In this document: one piece after another, positions 15,733 to 23,668 of the stretch
Position numbering within the stretch: the first letter of the stretch is position 1
Layout: each line of letters opens with the position of its first letter
Made by a program: the position numbers and the translations under genes
NCBI GenBank assembly: GCA_020051175.1
Contig: JAGVJJ010000016.1
Span: forward strand, 1 to 33,503
Direction: 5' to 3'
DNA length: 33,503 bases
Origin: Bacteroidia bacterium
GTDB taxonomy: Bacteria; Bacteroidota; Bacteroidia; 2-12-FULL-35-15
Notes under the pieces: model-generated
Databases searched by the model: none
Seen by the model: the letters and a program-made list of their open reading frames with translations, nothing else
What the model was told of the DNA's origin: nothing

Positions 15733-17682
15733 CTATTCCACAATTAATTTCTTGGTAACCACCTTGTTATGAACAGTAGTTTTTACAAAATAAACACCTG
15801 GTTTATAATTACTTATGTTAATATTCAGTTTATTGTCACCAGCAGCCATGTTTTCTTCAAAAGCATTCAGCTCCTGGCCCATCATATTGGTAATTTTCAC
15901 TGCTACTTTTCCTGCTTTGTTAAGACTTAGTAAAAGGTTCACAGAACTTGCAGCCGGGTTAGGGTAAAGCTGAACATTTTTAGCCACATCTTTCACCTCT
16001 TTGATACCCACGCTTTCCAGGTCAAAGAAAAGACTATCGCAGCTTGAAAAAGCATCGAAATTGTTTACAGGAAGGTTCACATAAATAATTTCCGATTCGT
16101 TTCCGCTTTGCGGGTCCACGTTGTTGGAAGATAAAGCATGGCCCGGACTGTTATCTTTCTGGTAAACCAAATGAACGCTGCCATCAACATCGCGTGCTAC
16201 TGCTCCAAAAACACCTTCCAGGTAATCATACTGGTCATCTGTATAGTCAGGGTTTACAACATTTATAGGTCCGCACCATGTAAATCCACCATCGCGCGAC
16301 ATCATTACGTAGGTATGACGGAAGCTTTTCCCTCCACCAGGAACCCCTTCTTCGGCAACACCTTCGTATATACTTCCGTAAGATAAATAGATATTGCCAG
16401 CAGCATCAATACCAGCGCTTGGAAAAGATGTTAATGAAGTCTGGTAAGTACCCCAGCCTTCAACATTCAGCATGTTATCACCATCAATATCTTCGGCAAA
16501 TGCAACAATCCCCGGTTCAGCCATTGTTTCGTTCCAGTACCATAAGCCATCCGTTCCCGGGAAATAAGAAAGATTGGTTTCACCAACATCTTCAATTACG
16601 CGCATCCTTCCGAACCAAACGTGTGCTTTGCCATTATTGTCTAACAAAACGGCAACAGAAGCATCGTTGGTTTCAATAGTATCGGTTGTGCCATCATCAT
16701 CCAAATCGGTATCCATTGTACTTGCATCATACAATGGAACGGGGAATTCATGAACAATGGTTTTGGTCCAGCTTGTTCCATTATCAGTTGATTTCAGTAA
16801 TACAACATCCACATCGAAACCACCTGCTACTATAACAATGGTATCGCCTTTCGCATCAATAGCATACGAATCTCCGCCAAAACCAAGATAGTGGGAAGAA
16901 TCAATTTCAGGAATAACCGTCTGCACCTTATCCCAGGTAACTCCGCCATCCAGAGAGCGGGAATAAGCGATAGCACCATCCTGACCGTGGAAAGGAGGGT
17001 TGCCCGAAGTGGAAGCACCAGTTGTTTGAGAAATAATGTGGATGGACATACCATTTGCACCACCAACAACCATACGCGGCCATACATCAGGATACCCTAA
17101 AGTAGTATCGGTCCAGCTGCCAGTACCCTTTACCGGACGTCTTAAAACGTGGATATTTCCAACGCCTGAAGTTGCTTCGTGAGAAACAATCACTTCTCCA
17201 CCTGTACCGGTTACTGCCAGGTTCGGCCATCCGCAACGAATGCTTTCCAATCGTGCTGTAGGAGGAGTGCCCCAGTTGGTACCATCAAAATAGTTGTAGC
17301 CTGTTCCCCTGTTTGGAGATGTTTCGGCATCCGAATCATGCGACATGGTCCAGGTAGCACCAATGGTACCATCGCTGTTCAACACAATACGGTTACATAT
17401 CGAAGCATTGGACTGTAAATCGTACATACTGGTTCCGATTACGGCAGAAGCAAAAGAACGTGAAACACCCACCGCCTGGTGATTATGCTGGTTATTGCTT
17501 TGTGCGGCAGCCTGGAATCCCGGTGCACCAGAATCAAGTGCCTGCTTTCTATATGGAAGGACTTTATTTGCCACTTCCGGCTTAATTTTCGGAGCCTTTT
17601 TACCAGTATGCATCGTGTTGTTTTGTGCACACACAATACTTCCGATACCTACAGCAACGCCAATAAGTAAATGTTTTTTCAT
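15733..17682 (-). CDS. Secreted sialidase-fold/BNR-like protein with T9SS sorting domain
   Basis: 649 aa. Signal peptide about 1-19 (KKHLLIGVAVGIGSIVCA). The body (about 75-560) has repeated Asp-box-like strands such as YSRSLDGGVTWDKVQTV, KSTDNGTSWTKTIV and MSRDGGFTWCGPINV (pattern S-x-D-x-G-x-T-W), typical of BNR/sialidase-type beta-propellers. I see no clear sialidase catalytic Arg triad, so enzymatic activity should not be assumed. The C-terminal about 75 residues (LYPNPAASSVNLLLSL to KKLIVE) are a type A T9SS sorting domain, a second and clearly different copy from that of the 13512-15545 protein. It has its own promoter and terminator, so it is monocistronic. Confidence 0.82.
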   Translation of the reverse strand: MKKHLLIGVAVGIGSIVCAQNNTMHTGKKAPKIKPEVANKVLPYRKQALDSGAPGFQAAAQSNNQHNHQAVGVSRSFASAVIGTSMYDLQSNASICNRIVLNSDGTIGATWTMSHDSDAETSPNRGTGYNYFDGTNWGTPPTARLESIRCGWPNLAVTGTGGEVIVSHEATSGVGNIHVLRRPVKGTGSWTDTTLGYPDVWPRMVVGGANGMSIHIISQTTGASTSGNPPFHGQDGAIAYSRSLDGGVTWDKVQTVIPEIDSSHYLGFGGDSYAIDAKGDTIVIVAGGFDVDVVLLKSTDNGTSWTKTIVHEFPVPLYDASTMDTDLDDDGTTDTIETNDASVAVLLDNNGKAHVWFGRMRVIEDVGETNLSYFPGTDGLWYWNETMAEPGIVAFAEDIDGDNMLNVEGWGTYQTSLTSFPSAGIDAAGNIYLSYGSIYEGVAEEGVPGGGKSFRHTYVMMSRDGGFTWCGPINVVNPDYTDDQYDYLEGVFGAVARDVDGSVHLVYQKDNSPGHALSSNNVDPQSGNESEIIYVNLPVNNFDAFSSCDSLFFDLESVGIKEVKDVAKNVQLYPNPAASSVNLLLSLNKAGKVAVKITNMMGQELNAFEENMAAGDNKLNINISNYKPGVYFVKTTVHNKVVTKKLIVE

Positions 17683-17725
17683 AGGTTTATTTTAATATAT
17701 AATAAATAACTATTTCTGAGGGTTG

Positions 17726-17757
17726 CGAATGTACAAAATATCAGTCAGGGATGCAAA
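17726..17757 (-). promoter_or_regulatory. Promoter of the BNR-like T9SS protein
   Basis: The minus strand has a TTTG (17754-17757) and, 20 nt further on, TACATTCGC (-7 element 17726-17733, the TTCG variant of TAnnTTTG). The spacing fits the Bacteroidota sigma-70 layout. The leader is roughly 38-44 nt. Confidence 0.5.
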
Positions 17758-17873
17758 AAAGTTTTGAAAGCCAATTTACAACAAACTGATTATCAAATAA
17801 TTAAAAATAGAAGCAAAGGGCAAATATTCGACAAAAAGCAGGATAACAAGCTAAATATCAATTAATTGATACA

Positions 17874-19049
17874 TCAAATAAATTGACGATAAACTTCGTG
17901 TATTCTCTGGCTTACACTTTCATAGCTGAAATATGCACGTGCATAGTCATTTAATAGTTTCTTATCGTATTTTTTCTGCCGGATTGCTTCCAGCATCTCA
18001 GCAAGAGCAGAAACAAGTGCCTGGGTATCGGCTGGTGGTACAAGCAGGCCAAAATCTTCCGTAATATGCTCTGGTATCCCACCCACCCGACTGGAAATAA
18101 CAGGCAGTCCGCTCGCCATGGCTTCGATCAGCACACAAGGCAGGTTTTCATAATTGCTGAACAGCACAAAACAATCGGAATTGCGCATAAGCTCCGCTAC
18201 TTCCTGTGTTGTTTTTGTACCATCAAAAAAAGCCACAGAATTATATATACCCAACTTTTTGGCAGTATGAATATGCGGTGTTGTATCTCCATCACCCACA
18301 AACCAGAATTCAAAATCCGGCCTTTGGGTATAGAGTGCTGCGACAGCTTCCAGCATACCGCTTATGTTTTTATGTGCATCGTCAAGGGTGGAAATATGCA
18401 GGAACTTTACTTTTCGCTCAGTTGATTTTTCTTCGGAAGGATAAAACAGTCGGGTGTCGGTAACATTATACACCACTTCGTAATTGGCGCTTATTCCCTG
18501 TTGCTTCATGGCATTTTCCAAATCCTCCGACACAGGCAATACCAGATCGGCATTGCGCGCAACCACTTTTGAAACCCACTTCTGAAATGCACTGATTTTC
18601 GTTTTTTTATAAGCCAGGTAGCCTGTCCAGTGTTCGCTGACAACATAGGGTATGCCTTTGGTTTTCTTCAGGTACCAGGCGATAATACCTGACGGATAAA
18701 GTATGTTGTGGTGGATAACGTCAATAGTACCGGCCTTTTTCTTAACGGCTTCCAGCCCCAGCTTATAGGCTTTCAGGTATCGGGATAATTTCTGAAACTG
18801 AGCAATAAAAGGAATGGAATGCTCCACCTTTTTGTAATACACATTTACTGTATATACATTGTTGACCGTGCTTTCAACAACTTCAAAGGGCTGTTTGCAG
18901 CCTGAATCAGAGCAGGCAAAAAGGGCAAAAACATTGGAATGTATGGCAACGGCCTCTGCATGTTTTTGCACAAAGTTGCCTAGTGTAGGCATTACACGGC
19001 TGGGATACCAGCTGGAAAGGAACAAAACGGTCAGCTTCTCTTCCTTCAT
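17874..19049 (-). CDS. GT4-family glycosyltransferase
   Basis: 391-aa retaining GT-B glycosyltransferase. The N-terminal domain starts TVLFLSSWYPSRVMPTLGNF, typical of GT4 enzymes acting on cell-surface glycans. The C-terminal nucleotide-sugar domain has LHISTLDDAHKNISGMLEA, FWFVGDGD and the E-x7-E motif in ENLPCVLIEAMASGLPVIS. Donor and acceptor cannot be read from the sequence. Its ATG (19047-19049) overlaps the stop of the upstream methyltransferase by 4 bp, so the two are translationally coupled and both follow copA. Confidence 0.87.
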   Translation of the reverse strand: MKEEKLTVLFLSSWYPSRVMPTLGNFVQKHAEAVAIHSNVFALFACSDSGCKQPFEVVESTVNNVYTVNVYYKKVEHSIPFIAQFQKLSRYLKAYKLGLEAVKKKAGTIDVIHHNILYPSGIIAWYLKKTKGIPYVVSEHWTGYLAYKKTKISAFQKWVSKVVARNADLVLPVSEDLENAMKQQGISANYEVVYNVTDTRLFYPSEEKSTERKVKFLHISTLDDAHKNISGMLEAVAALYTQRPDFEFWFVGDGDTTPHIHTAKKLGIYNSVAFFDGTKTTQEVAELMRNSDCFVLFSNYENLPCVLIEAMASGLPVISSRVGGIPEHITEDFGLLVPPADTQALVSALAEMLEAIRQKKYDKKLLNDYARAYFSYESVSQRIHEVYRQFI

Positions 19050-19813
19050 GCGGTTTTAATTCCGGTACGTACACTGTAGTCGATACGGTTTAAAAGTATT
19101 CTTACCCCGTACTTTTTAAAATAATCGTCTGTAGCTTCGCGGGCCCCTTTCCAGTGGCCATAATCGTCAATAATAAGCACCCCGTTTACAGAAAGCAGCG
19201 GGTACAGGTGAAGCAGTTCATGGTAGGTGGACTCGTACCAGTCCGTATCCAGCCTTAAAAGACTAATGCGCACAGGCGCAGTTGCCGGAATAGTATCTTC
19301 CACCTTTCCTTTTACAAATACAATGTTCTCTTTGGGGTAGCCCGTTGAAAACAAGTTGTTTTGAACCTCTTCAAGGGTACTGTAGCACCACACGTTGCGC
19401 TGTGCAAACTTGTCAGATTCGTTCATCAGCTTTACAGCGGTATCTCCCTTAAAATCAACATCTTTACCAGTCGGTTCTGACATGCCCTCAAACGTATCAT
19501 AAAGGTAAATTTTTCTATCAGTAATTTTAGCCTCTGCAAGTATTTTGGCAATGAGCATTGCGCTTCCTCCCTTCCATACGCCACACTCTACAAAATCGCC
19601 CGGGATATTGTTGTCCAATACATATTTTACTGATTGATAAAGCGAATACATCGGCTCCACAGAAGTAAAGGTATAGGGCTGGCACTGACGGTACAAGCGT
19701 GAAAAATCAGGGTCCACGATATCAATTGGCATCCCGTCTTTTACCAGCAGGGTATCTTTTTTGGCAATGTGGTAACCTAAATCACCCGCTATTTTTTTGA
19801 TAATCTGCTTCAC
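19046..19813 (-). CDS. TylF/MycF-type SAM-dependent O-methyltransferase
   Basis: 255 aa. The SAM-binding motif is GDFVECGVWKGGSAMLIAKI (about 73-92). It is followed by IYLYDTFEGMSEPT, LLRLDTDWYESTYHEL and VLIIDDYGHWKGAREATD, in which the acidic residues fit the Mg-binding site of macrocin-O-methyltransferase-like enzymes. These enzymes methylate sugar hydroxyls on secondary metabolites or on surface glycans. With the GT4 gene overlapping downstream, a role in decorating a glycan is the simplest reading. The gene begins 2 bp after the copA stop. Confidence 0.85.
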   Translation of the reverse strand: MKQIIKKIAGDLGYHIAKKDTLLVKDGMPIDIVDPDFSRLYRQCQPYTFTSVEPMYSLYQSVKYVLDNNIPGDFVECGVWKGGSAMLIAKILAEAKITDRKIYLYDTFEGMSEPTGKDVDFKGDTAVKLMNESDKFAQRNVWCYSTLEEVQNNLFSTGYPKENIVFVKGKVEDTIPATAPVRISLLRLDTDWYESTYHELLHLYPLLSVNGVLIIDDYGHWKGAREATDDYFKKYGVRILLNRIDYSVRTGIKTA

Positions 19814-19815
19814 CT

Positions 19816-21972
19816 CTAATTCAGCTTTTTAGTTTTTAAACGGATGGAGTTTCCAATAACAATCACGTCAGAAAAAGCCATGGCCAATGCTCCCACCATT
19901 GGGTTTAATAATCCCATAGCGGCCACAGGTATTGCAATTATGTTGTAAAAAAATGCCCAGAAAAGGTTTTGTTTAATTGTAATCAATGTGTGTTTACTGA
20001 TAAGCTGAGCTTCCACAAGGGTTGCTAAATTATTGTTTTTCAACAAAATAACCTGTGCCGATTGTATAGCTGCCTGTGTTGCATTGCTCAATGATACACC
20101 CACAGATGCTTTGGCCAGTGCGGGGGCATCATTAATACCATCTCCAACCATAGCCGTTGGGGCGGTTTTAGTAAGATTGTCAATCACCTCCAGCTTTTGA
20201 GATGGCAGCTGCTCACTGTATACTGTTTTAATACCCACTTTTGCTGCAAGCGCTTCGCACTTTTCCCGGCTATCGCCACTCAGTATTACAGGTTGTATGC
20301 CTTGCTCTACCAGTTGCTGTATGGTTTCAGCAGTATTTGGTTTTAGCATATCCTCCAAATCCAGGGTGGCTATCAGCTTGTCGTTTTTTACAAGATACAA
20401 GCTGTGTCCAACATCAGCGCCCAACTCTTTCGCTACTATATAAGAGCCGGCTTTATAGGTGTTATCCTGTTCGTCCCTGGCACTCATCCCCACTCCTTTC
20501 AGCTCTTCCACCGATGTAAATTTTTTAGTTGAAACAGTACTTTTCAGCTCCTCCACAATGGATTTTGCAATGGGGTGTGAAGAATGCTGCTCCATTACCA
20601 ACAGAATTTCTTTTACTTCGGTTTCTGAAACACCTTCAAAGGTCTTGATTTGTCTGATTTTAAACTTCCCTGTTGTAAGCGTTCCGGTTTTGTCAAAAAC
20701 AATAGTTTTTACTTTTGCAAATTCCTCCAGGGTGCTTCCGCCTTTTATCAATATCCCTTTTTTTGCTGCACGCCCTATACCCACCATCACAGCCGTTGGT
20801 GTGGCAAGTCCCATTGCACACGGACAGGAAATCACAAGTACTGCAATGGCTCTTAAAATAGCTTCCTGGAGAACATTGGTACCAGCATCAAACGGGACAA
20901 AAAAGTAATTGATGCAAAATGTAAGTACTGAAATACCAAGCACGACAGGGACAAATATTGCGCTTATCTTATCACCCAGCTTCTGGATGTTGGGCTTTGC
21001 CTGCTGGGCTTTTTTCACAAGATCAATGATTTTTGCCAGCAAGGTGTTGTCGCCTACACTTTCGGCACGCATACGTATATTGCCACTCAACAGGATTGTA
21101 CCACCAATAACTTTAGAACCCGCGGTTTTGTCAACGGGTATACTTTCCCCTGTAATCATGGATTCATCAATGCTGGCATCACCGGAATATATTTCCCCGT
21201 CAACGGGTATTTTATCGCCAGTATTAACCTGCAACAAAGCTCCCACATGAATGTTCTTATAATCCACTTCGGTAATTACTTCCCTGCCAAACTGTAAACT
21301 AATCATTTTAGCTGTTTGCGCCTGTATGGAGCTTAGTTCCCGCAATGCAGTAGTAGTTTGCTTTACGGAGCGGTGCTCAAACACATTGCCCAGCAATACA
21401 AGGGTAATAATAGTAGCTGCAGTTTCAAAAAACAGGTAACTGTGGAGTGCTGCAGAGCCAGAATACAGCCACATACCTGCAAGACTATAAATAAATGCCG
21501 AAGAAGAACCAATAAAAATCAGCACATCCATATTGGGCACACCCGCTTTCAGCGAACCCCAGGCACTTTTGCCGAATTGTAAAAGGCCAATAGCAAATAC
21601 AGGGATGCATAAACCCAGCTGCACAAACGGTTGATTGAGGATAAAATCATGCGGCAGCAGCATGTGGCTGAAAAACAAAATGGCAGTAAAGGGAAGCGTG
21701 AAATAAAACTTTTTTTCAATGGGCGACATTTTTCCCTCCTGCTCTTCCAGGTATTTGCTGTCGACTACCTTATAGCCCAAATCATTGATACTTTGAATAA
21801 AAGCAGGCAGCTTGGTTTTATCATTCAACAAAAAAGAAGCTTCACCGGTGGCAAAATCAACAAATACATTTTCAGCCCCCTTTTTTTGAAGGCTTTTGGT
21901 AATCCCCAAGGCACAGGCGGTACAATCCATACCTTCTACCTGCAAGGTTATATTGGCTGATTTTTCTGACAT
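19816..21972 (-). CDS. copA: Copper-exporting P1B-type ATPase (CopA)
   Basis: 718 aa from ATG 21970-21972. One N-terminal HMA domain with GMDCTAC (C17, C20), TGES (274-277), CPC in the sixth membrane helix (383-385), DKTGT with phospho-acceptor D427, an HP motif (SSHPIAKSI) and GDGINDAPALA. This is the classic Cu(I) export ATPase of the inner membrane, distinct from the CcoI-type pump at 2575-4986, which carries the extra Cys-rich N-terminal domain. An in-frame TTG at 21985-21987 would give five more residues, but it lies inside the -7 element, so the ATG is preferred. First gene of an operon with a methyltransferase and a glycosyltransferase. Confidence 0.93.
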   Translation of the reverse strand: MSEKSANITLQVEGMDCTACALGITKSLQKKGAENVFVDFATGEASFLLNDKTKLPAFIQSINDLGYKVVDSKYLEEQEGKMSPIEKKFYFTLPFTAILFFSHMLLPHDFILNQPFVQLGLCIPVFAIGLLQFGKSAWGSLKAGVPNMDVLIFIGSSSAFIYSLAGMWLYSGSAALHSYLFFETAATIITLVLLGNVFEHRSVKQTTTALRELSSIQAQTAKMISLQFGREVITEVDYKNIHVGALLQVNTGDKIPVDGEIYSGDASIDESMITGESIPVDKTAGSKVIGGTILLSGNIRMRAESVGDNTLLAKIIDLVKKAQQAKPNIQKLGDKISAIFVPVVLGISVLTFCINYFFVPFDAGTNVLQEAILRAIAVLVISCPCAMGLATPTAVMVGIGRAAKKGILIKGGSTLEEFAKVKTIVFDKTGTLTTGKFKIRQIKTFEGVSETEVKEILLVMEQHSSHPIAKSIVEELKSTVSTKKFTSVEELKGVGMSARDEQDNTYKAGSYIVAKELGADVGHSLYLVKNDKLIATLDLEDMLKPNTAETIQQLVEQGIQPVILSGDSREKCEALAAKVGIKTVYSEQLPSQKLEVIDNLTKTAPTAMVGDGINDAPALAKASVGVSLSNATQAAIQSAQVILLKNNNLATLVEAQLISKHTLITIKQNLFWAFFYNIIAIPVAAMGLLNPMVGALAMAFSDVIVIGNSIRLKTKKLN

Positions 21973-21984
21973 GGAATAAGACTG

Positions 21985-21992
21985 CAAAGTTA
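21985..21992 (-). promoter_or_regulatory. -7 promoter element of the copA operon
   Basis: The minus strand reads TAACTTTGC, a perfect TAnnTTTG, with its G 13 nt before the ATG. The predicted start leaves a leader of only about 7 nt, so the mRNA would be nearly leaderless. No two-box signature is present. Confidence 0.6.
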
Positions 21993-22109
21993 CGGAAAAA
22001 AGACCTCATAACAACCTTCCTAAAGGAAGCTGGATACCAAAGAGATGATTAATTTGGTGCCATCACAATAATTTATGCTTTAAATTCTTTTAAAATTGTA
22101 AAAAGCCCT

Positions 22110-22117
22110 TATCTTTG
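22110..22117 (+). promoter_or_regulatory. -7 promoter element of tRNA-His
   Basis: TATCTTTGC, a perfect TAnnTTTG, ends 18 nt before the mature 5' end of the tRNA. An upstream TTG at 22096-22098 may be part of a -33 element, though the spacing is short. Confidence 0.65.
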
Positions 22118-22134
22118 CACTCTCAAAATTTCAT

Positions 22135-22212
22135 GGTGGCCATAGTTCAGTTGGTTAGAACATCAGATTGTGGTTCTGAGGGTCGTGGGTTCGAGTCCCA
22201 TTGGCCACCCCA
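22135..22212 (+). tRNA. tRNA-His (GTG anticodon)
   Basis: A complete cloverleaf can be drawn. The acceptor stem is GTGGCCA/TGGCCAC, with the extra 5' G (G-1, 22135) facing C73 that marks histidine tRNAs. The D-arm contains AGTTCAGTTGGTTAGAAC; the anticodon stem TCAGA/TCTGA encloses TTGTGGT with anticodon GTG. The T-arm GTGGGTTCGAGTCCCAT follows. The 3' CCA is encoded (22210-22212). Confidence 0.96.
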
Positions 22213-22255
22213 AATGGGAGTTTTTCTGCAAAGAAAAGCTCCCATTTTGTTTTTA
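22213..22255 (+). terminator. Terminator of tRNA-His
   Basis: AATGGGAG (22213-22220) pairs with CTCCCATT (22239-22246) around an A/T-rich loop, followed by TTGTTTTT. The stem starts directly at the tRNA 3' end. Confidence 0.82.
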
Positions 22256-22538
22256 TAACCAACAATCTCTTTATTATCAAGAGTTCCAACAGCAAACGAC
22301 TTTTCCAATCAGGTGTTCGATAACTGATAAAAATTTTGACTCGAACCATCAAAAATAATTTTCCAATGATTTTTCGTTCCAAAAGTTTTCAACGTTTTTG
22401 CGTAAAATCAATTAACTTATTAACATTAATCTATATGACACCGTACAACATGAGTCAAATTGGTATAATGTCTGTCTTTGCTATTTTTTAGGATTAAAAC
22501 TCTTCGATACATTTGGCGCATAAACAATAAAAACAGTT
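22256..22538. other. AT-rich intergenic stretch after tRNA-His
   Basis: No convincing gene. It contains a 10-bp inverted copy of part of the tRNA T-arm (GACTCGAACC, 22338-22347) and ends in the promoter of the 82-aa gene. I find no direct repeat of the tRNA 3' end that would mark an attachment site. Confidence 0.5.
22508..22515 (+). promoter_or_regulatory. -7 promoter element of the 82-aa gene
   Basis: TACATTTG, a perfect TAnnTTTG, 24 bp before the ATG. It is embedded in ACATTTGGCGC, an 11-mer that recurs at 22806-22816 before the higBA genes. Confidence 0.5.
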
Positions 22539-22787
22539 ATGTCAAGATTCACTTATATTTGCGATGAGGTGGGACAACAAACGCTTGCTTTCACTTCGAT
22601 TAATCATTTACTAACCTATTTAATTCATGAACGGAAGATGCCGGATGAATTGATTGAGGAAATAAAATTAAATTTCTCCGAGCCTGCATTCGCAAAATTG
22701 CAAGCTAAAACATTTTTTTCAAAATCTCATCCCGTAAAAATTGTGAGGGATTATGTTATGCAAACGGGGAAAACTAGCTTATACTAG
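22539..22787 (+). CDS. Hypothetical protein (82 aa) in the accessory stretch beside HigBA
   Basis: I do not recognise a family. The product is a small soluble protein with a helical middle (SINHLLTYLIHERKMPDELIEEI) and a C-terminal stretch KTFFSKSHPVKIVRDYVMQ. No signal peptide or membrane helix. ATG at 22539 follows a good -7 element at 22508-22515, and the frame ends at TAG, 104 bp before higB. Composition is AT-rich, like the toxin-antitoxin pair. It may be a cargo gene or an unrelated small regulator; nothing in the sequence decides. Confidence 0.55.
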   Translation: MSRFTYICDEVGQQTLAFTSINHLLTYLIHERKMPDELIEEIKLNFSEPAFAKLQAKTFFSKSHPVKIVRDYVMQTGKTSLY

Positions 22788-22863
22788 TGTTTCAAAGAAT
22801 TTTCAACATTTGGCGCTTATGAAACAATTTAAAAAATTTCGTTTTTGATAATTTTATTTTGAT

Positions 22864-22888
22864 TTCAATAAATATTGAACTATATTTG
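22864..22888 (+). promoter_or_regulatory. higBA promoter with palindromic operator
   Basis: TTCAATAAATATTGAA (22864-22879) is a perfect 7-bp inverted repeat with a 2-nt centre. It touches the -7 element TATATTTG (22881-22888). A repressor bound there would cover the promoter, as expected for autoregulation by the HigA antitoxin. The higB ATG begins 3 nt after the -7 element, so the transcript would be leaderless. Confidence 0.65.
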
Positions 22889-22891
22889 TAT

Positions 22892-23185
22892 ATGGTTATT
22901 ATATCCAAAACCAAAATCATTGAATTCTATACAAAAGAACCAAAGGCTACAGAAGTTTTATTACAATGGTATAATATTACATTAAAAAGTGACTGGAGTA
23001 ATTTTCACGAAATAAAACAAGTATTTAATAGTGTAGATAGTGTCGGCAACGACAGGTATGTATTTGATATTGGAGGTAATAAGTATAGAATAGTGGCGAT
23101 GATACATTTCAGCAAAAGAACCATTTACTTGAAATTTGTTGGAACTCACAAAGAATATGATAAGATAGATTGTAAAACTATTTGA
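22892..23185 (+). CDS. higB: HigB-type RelE-fold toxin (mRNA interferase)
   Basis: 97 aa from ATG 22892. It matches the HigB family recalled for RelE-like ribosome-dependent mRNA endonucleases: VIISKTKIIEFYTKEPKATE, WSNFHEIKQVFNSVDSVGN, RYVFDIGGNKYRIVAMIHF and KFVGTHKEYDKID are all diagnostic. An upstream in-frame ATG-like start at 22859 would run through the operator and the -7 element, so the inner ATG is preferred. Toxin before antitoxin is the normal HigBA order. 1 bp separates it from higA. Confidence 0.87.
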   Translation: MVIISKTKIIEFYTKEPKATEVLLQWYNITLKSDWSNFHEIKQVFNSVDSVGNDRYVFDIGGNKYRIVAMIHFSKRTIYLKFVGTHKEYDKIDCKTI

Positions 23186-23186
23186 A

Positions 23187-23576
23187 ATGGAAACTATAAA
23201 AAAAACAACGGAAACACAGAAGTATAAACAAGCAGAAGCCCGTATGAATGAACTATTGGCAATTGCTACTCAAAAAGGTGGTTTCGACAAGCTTTCGAAA
23301 AAAGAAAGTGCGGAACTTGATAAGTATACTGAAATTGTAAAAGAACACGAGGACAGAATGTATCATATACCATTGCCTCAAACAATTCAGGGACTTATTG
23401 AATTGAAGATGTACGAAAATAAAATAAAACAAAAAGAACTGGCGAAAATGCTTCGCACTACTGAAACAAAGCTTTCGGAAATATTAAACAGTAAAAGAAA
23501 ACCCAATGTGTCGTTTCTAAAGGCTTTACATGAAATATTAGGTATTGATGGAAATCTTCTATTAGAAATTGCGTAA
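23187..23576 (+). CDS. higA: HigA-type antitoxin with XRE/HTH domain
   Basis: 129 aa. The N-terminal part (about 1-75) is helical and charged and would bind the toxin. The C-terminal HTH (about 78-128) has IKQKELAKMLRTTETKLSEI and LNSKRKPNVSFLKALHEILG. This order (toxin-binding part first, HTH last) fits the HigA group paired with the HigB family seen here. It should repress its own promoter at the palindrome 22864-22879. ATG overlaps the toxin reading end by a 1-bp gap, so the two are co-translated. Confidence 0.87.
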   Translation: METIKKTTETQKYKQAEARMNELLAIATQKGGFDKLSKKESAELDKYTEIVKEHEDRMYHIPLPQTIQGLIELKMYENKIKQKELAKMLRTTETKLSEILNSKRKPNVSFLKALHEILGIDGNLLLEIA

Positions 23577-23590
23577 TGCTCTCGCCTATA

Positions 23591-23639
23591 TTCAACAGGC
23601 TCAATATGACTAGCACGCGGTCAGTCTGAGCCTGTCGAA
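23591..23639. repeat. Imperfect REP-like hairpin
   Basis: Arms 23591-23610 and 23620-23639 (20 bp, four mismatches, 9-nt loop). The core CAGGCTCA/TGAGCCTG with TTCGAC resembles the widespread 'TGAGCCTGTCGAA' intergenic repeat. It lies between convergent genes (higA and the cysteine desulfurase) and may also act as a terminator. Confidence 0.6.
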
Positions 23640-23668
23640 GACCTTGGGAAGGCTTTCATCATGAAAAA

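Noticed and set aside
15733..17682. Active sialidase
   Set aside because: Asp-box-like strands are present, but I could not see the catalytic Arg triad or Tyr/Glu pair; named only as a BNR-like fold.
21973..21987. TTG start adding five residues to CopA
   Set aside because: The TTG lies inside the TAACTTTG promoter element; the ATG at 21970-21972 fits the HMA domain start.
22338..22347. Inverted copy of part of the tRNA-His T-arm as a trace of integration
   Set aside because: Only 10 bp, inverted, no integrase gene nearby and no direct repeat of the tRNA 3' end; chance is sufficient.
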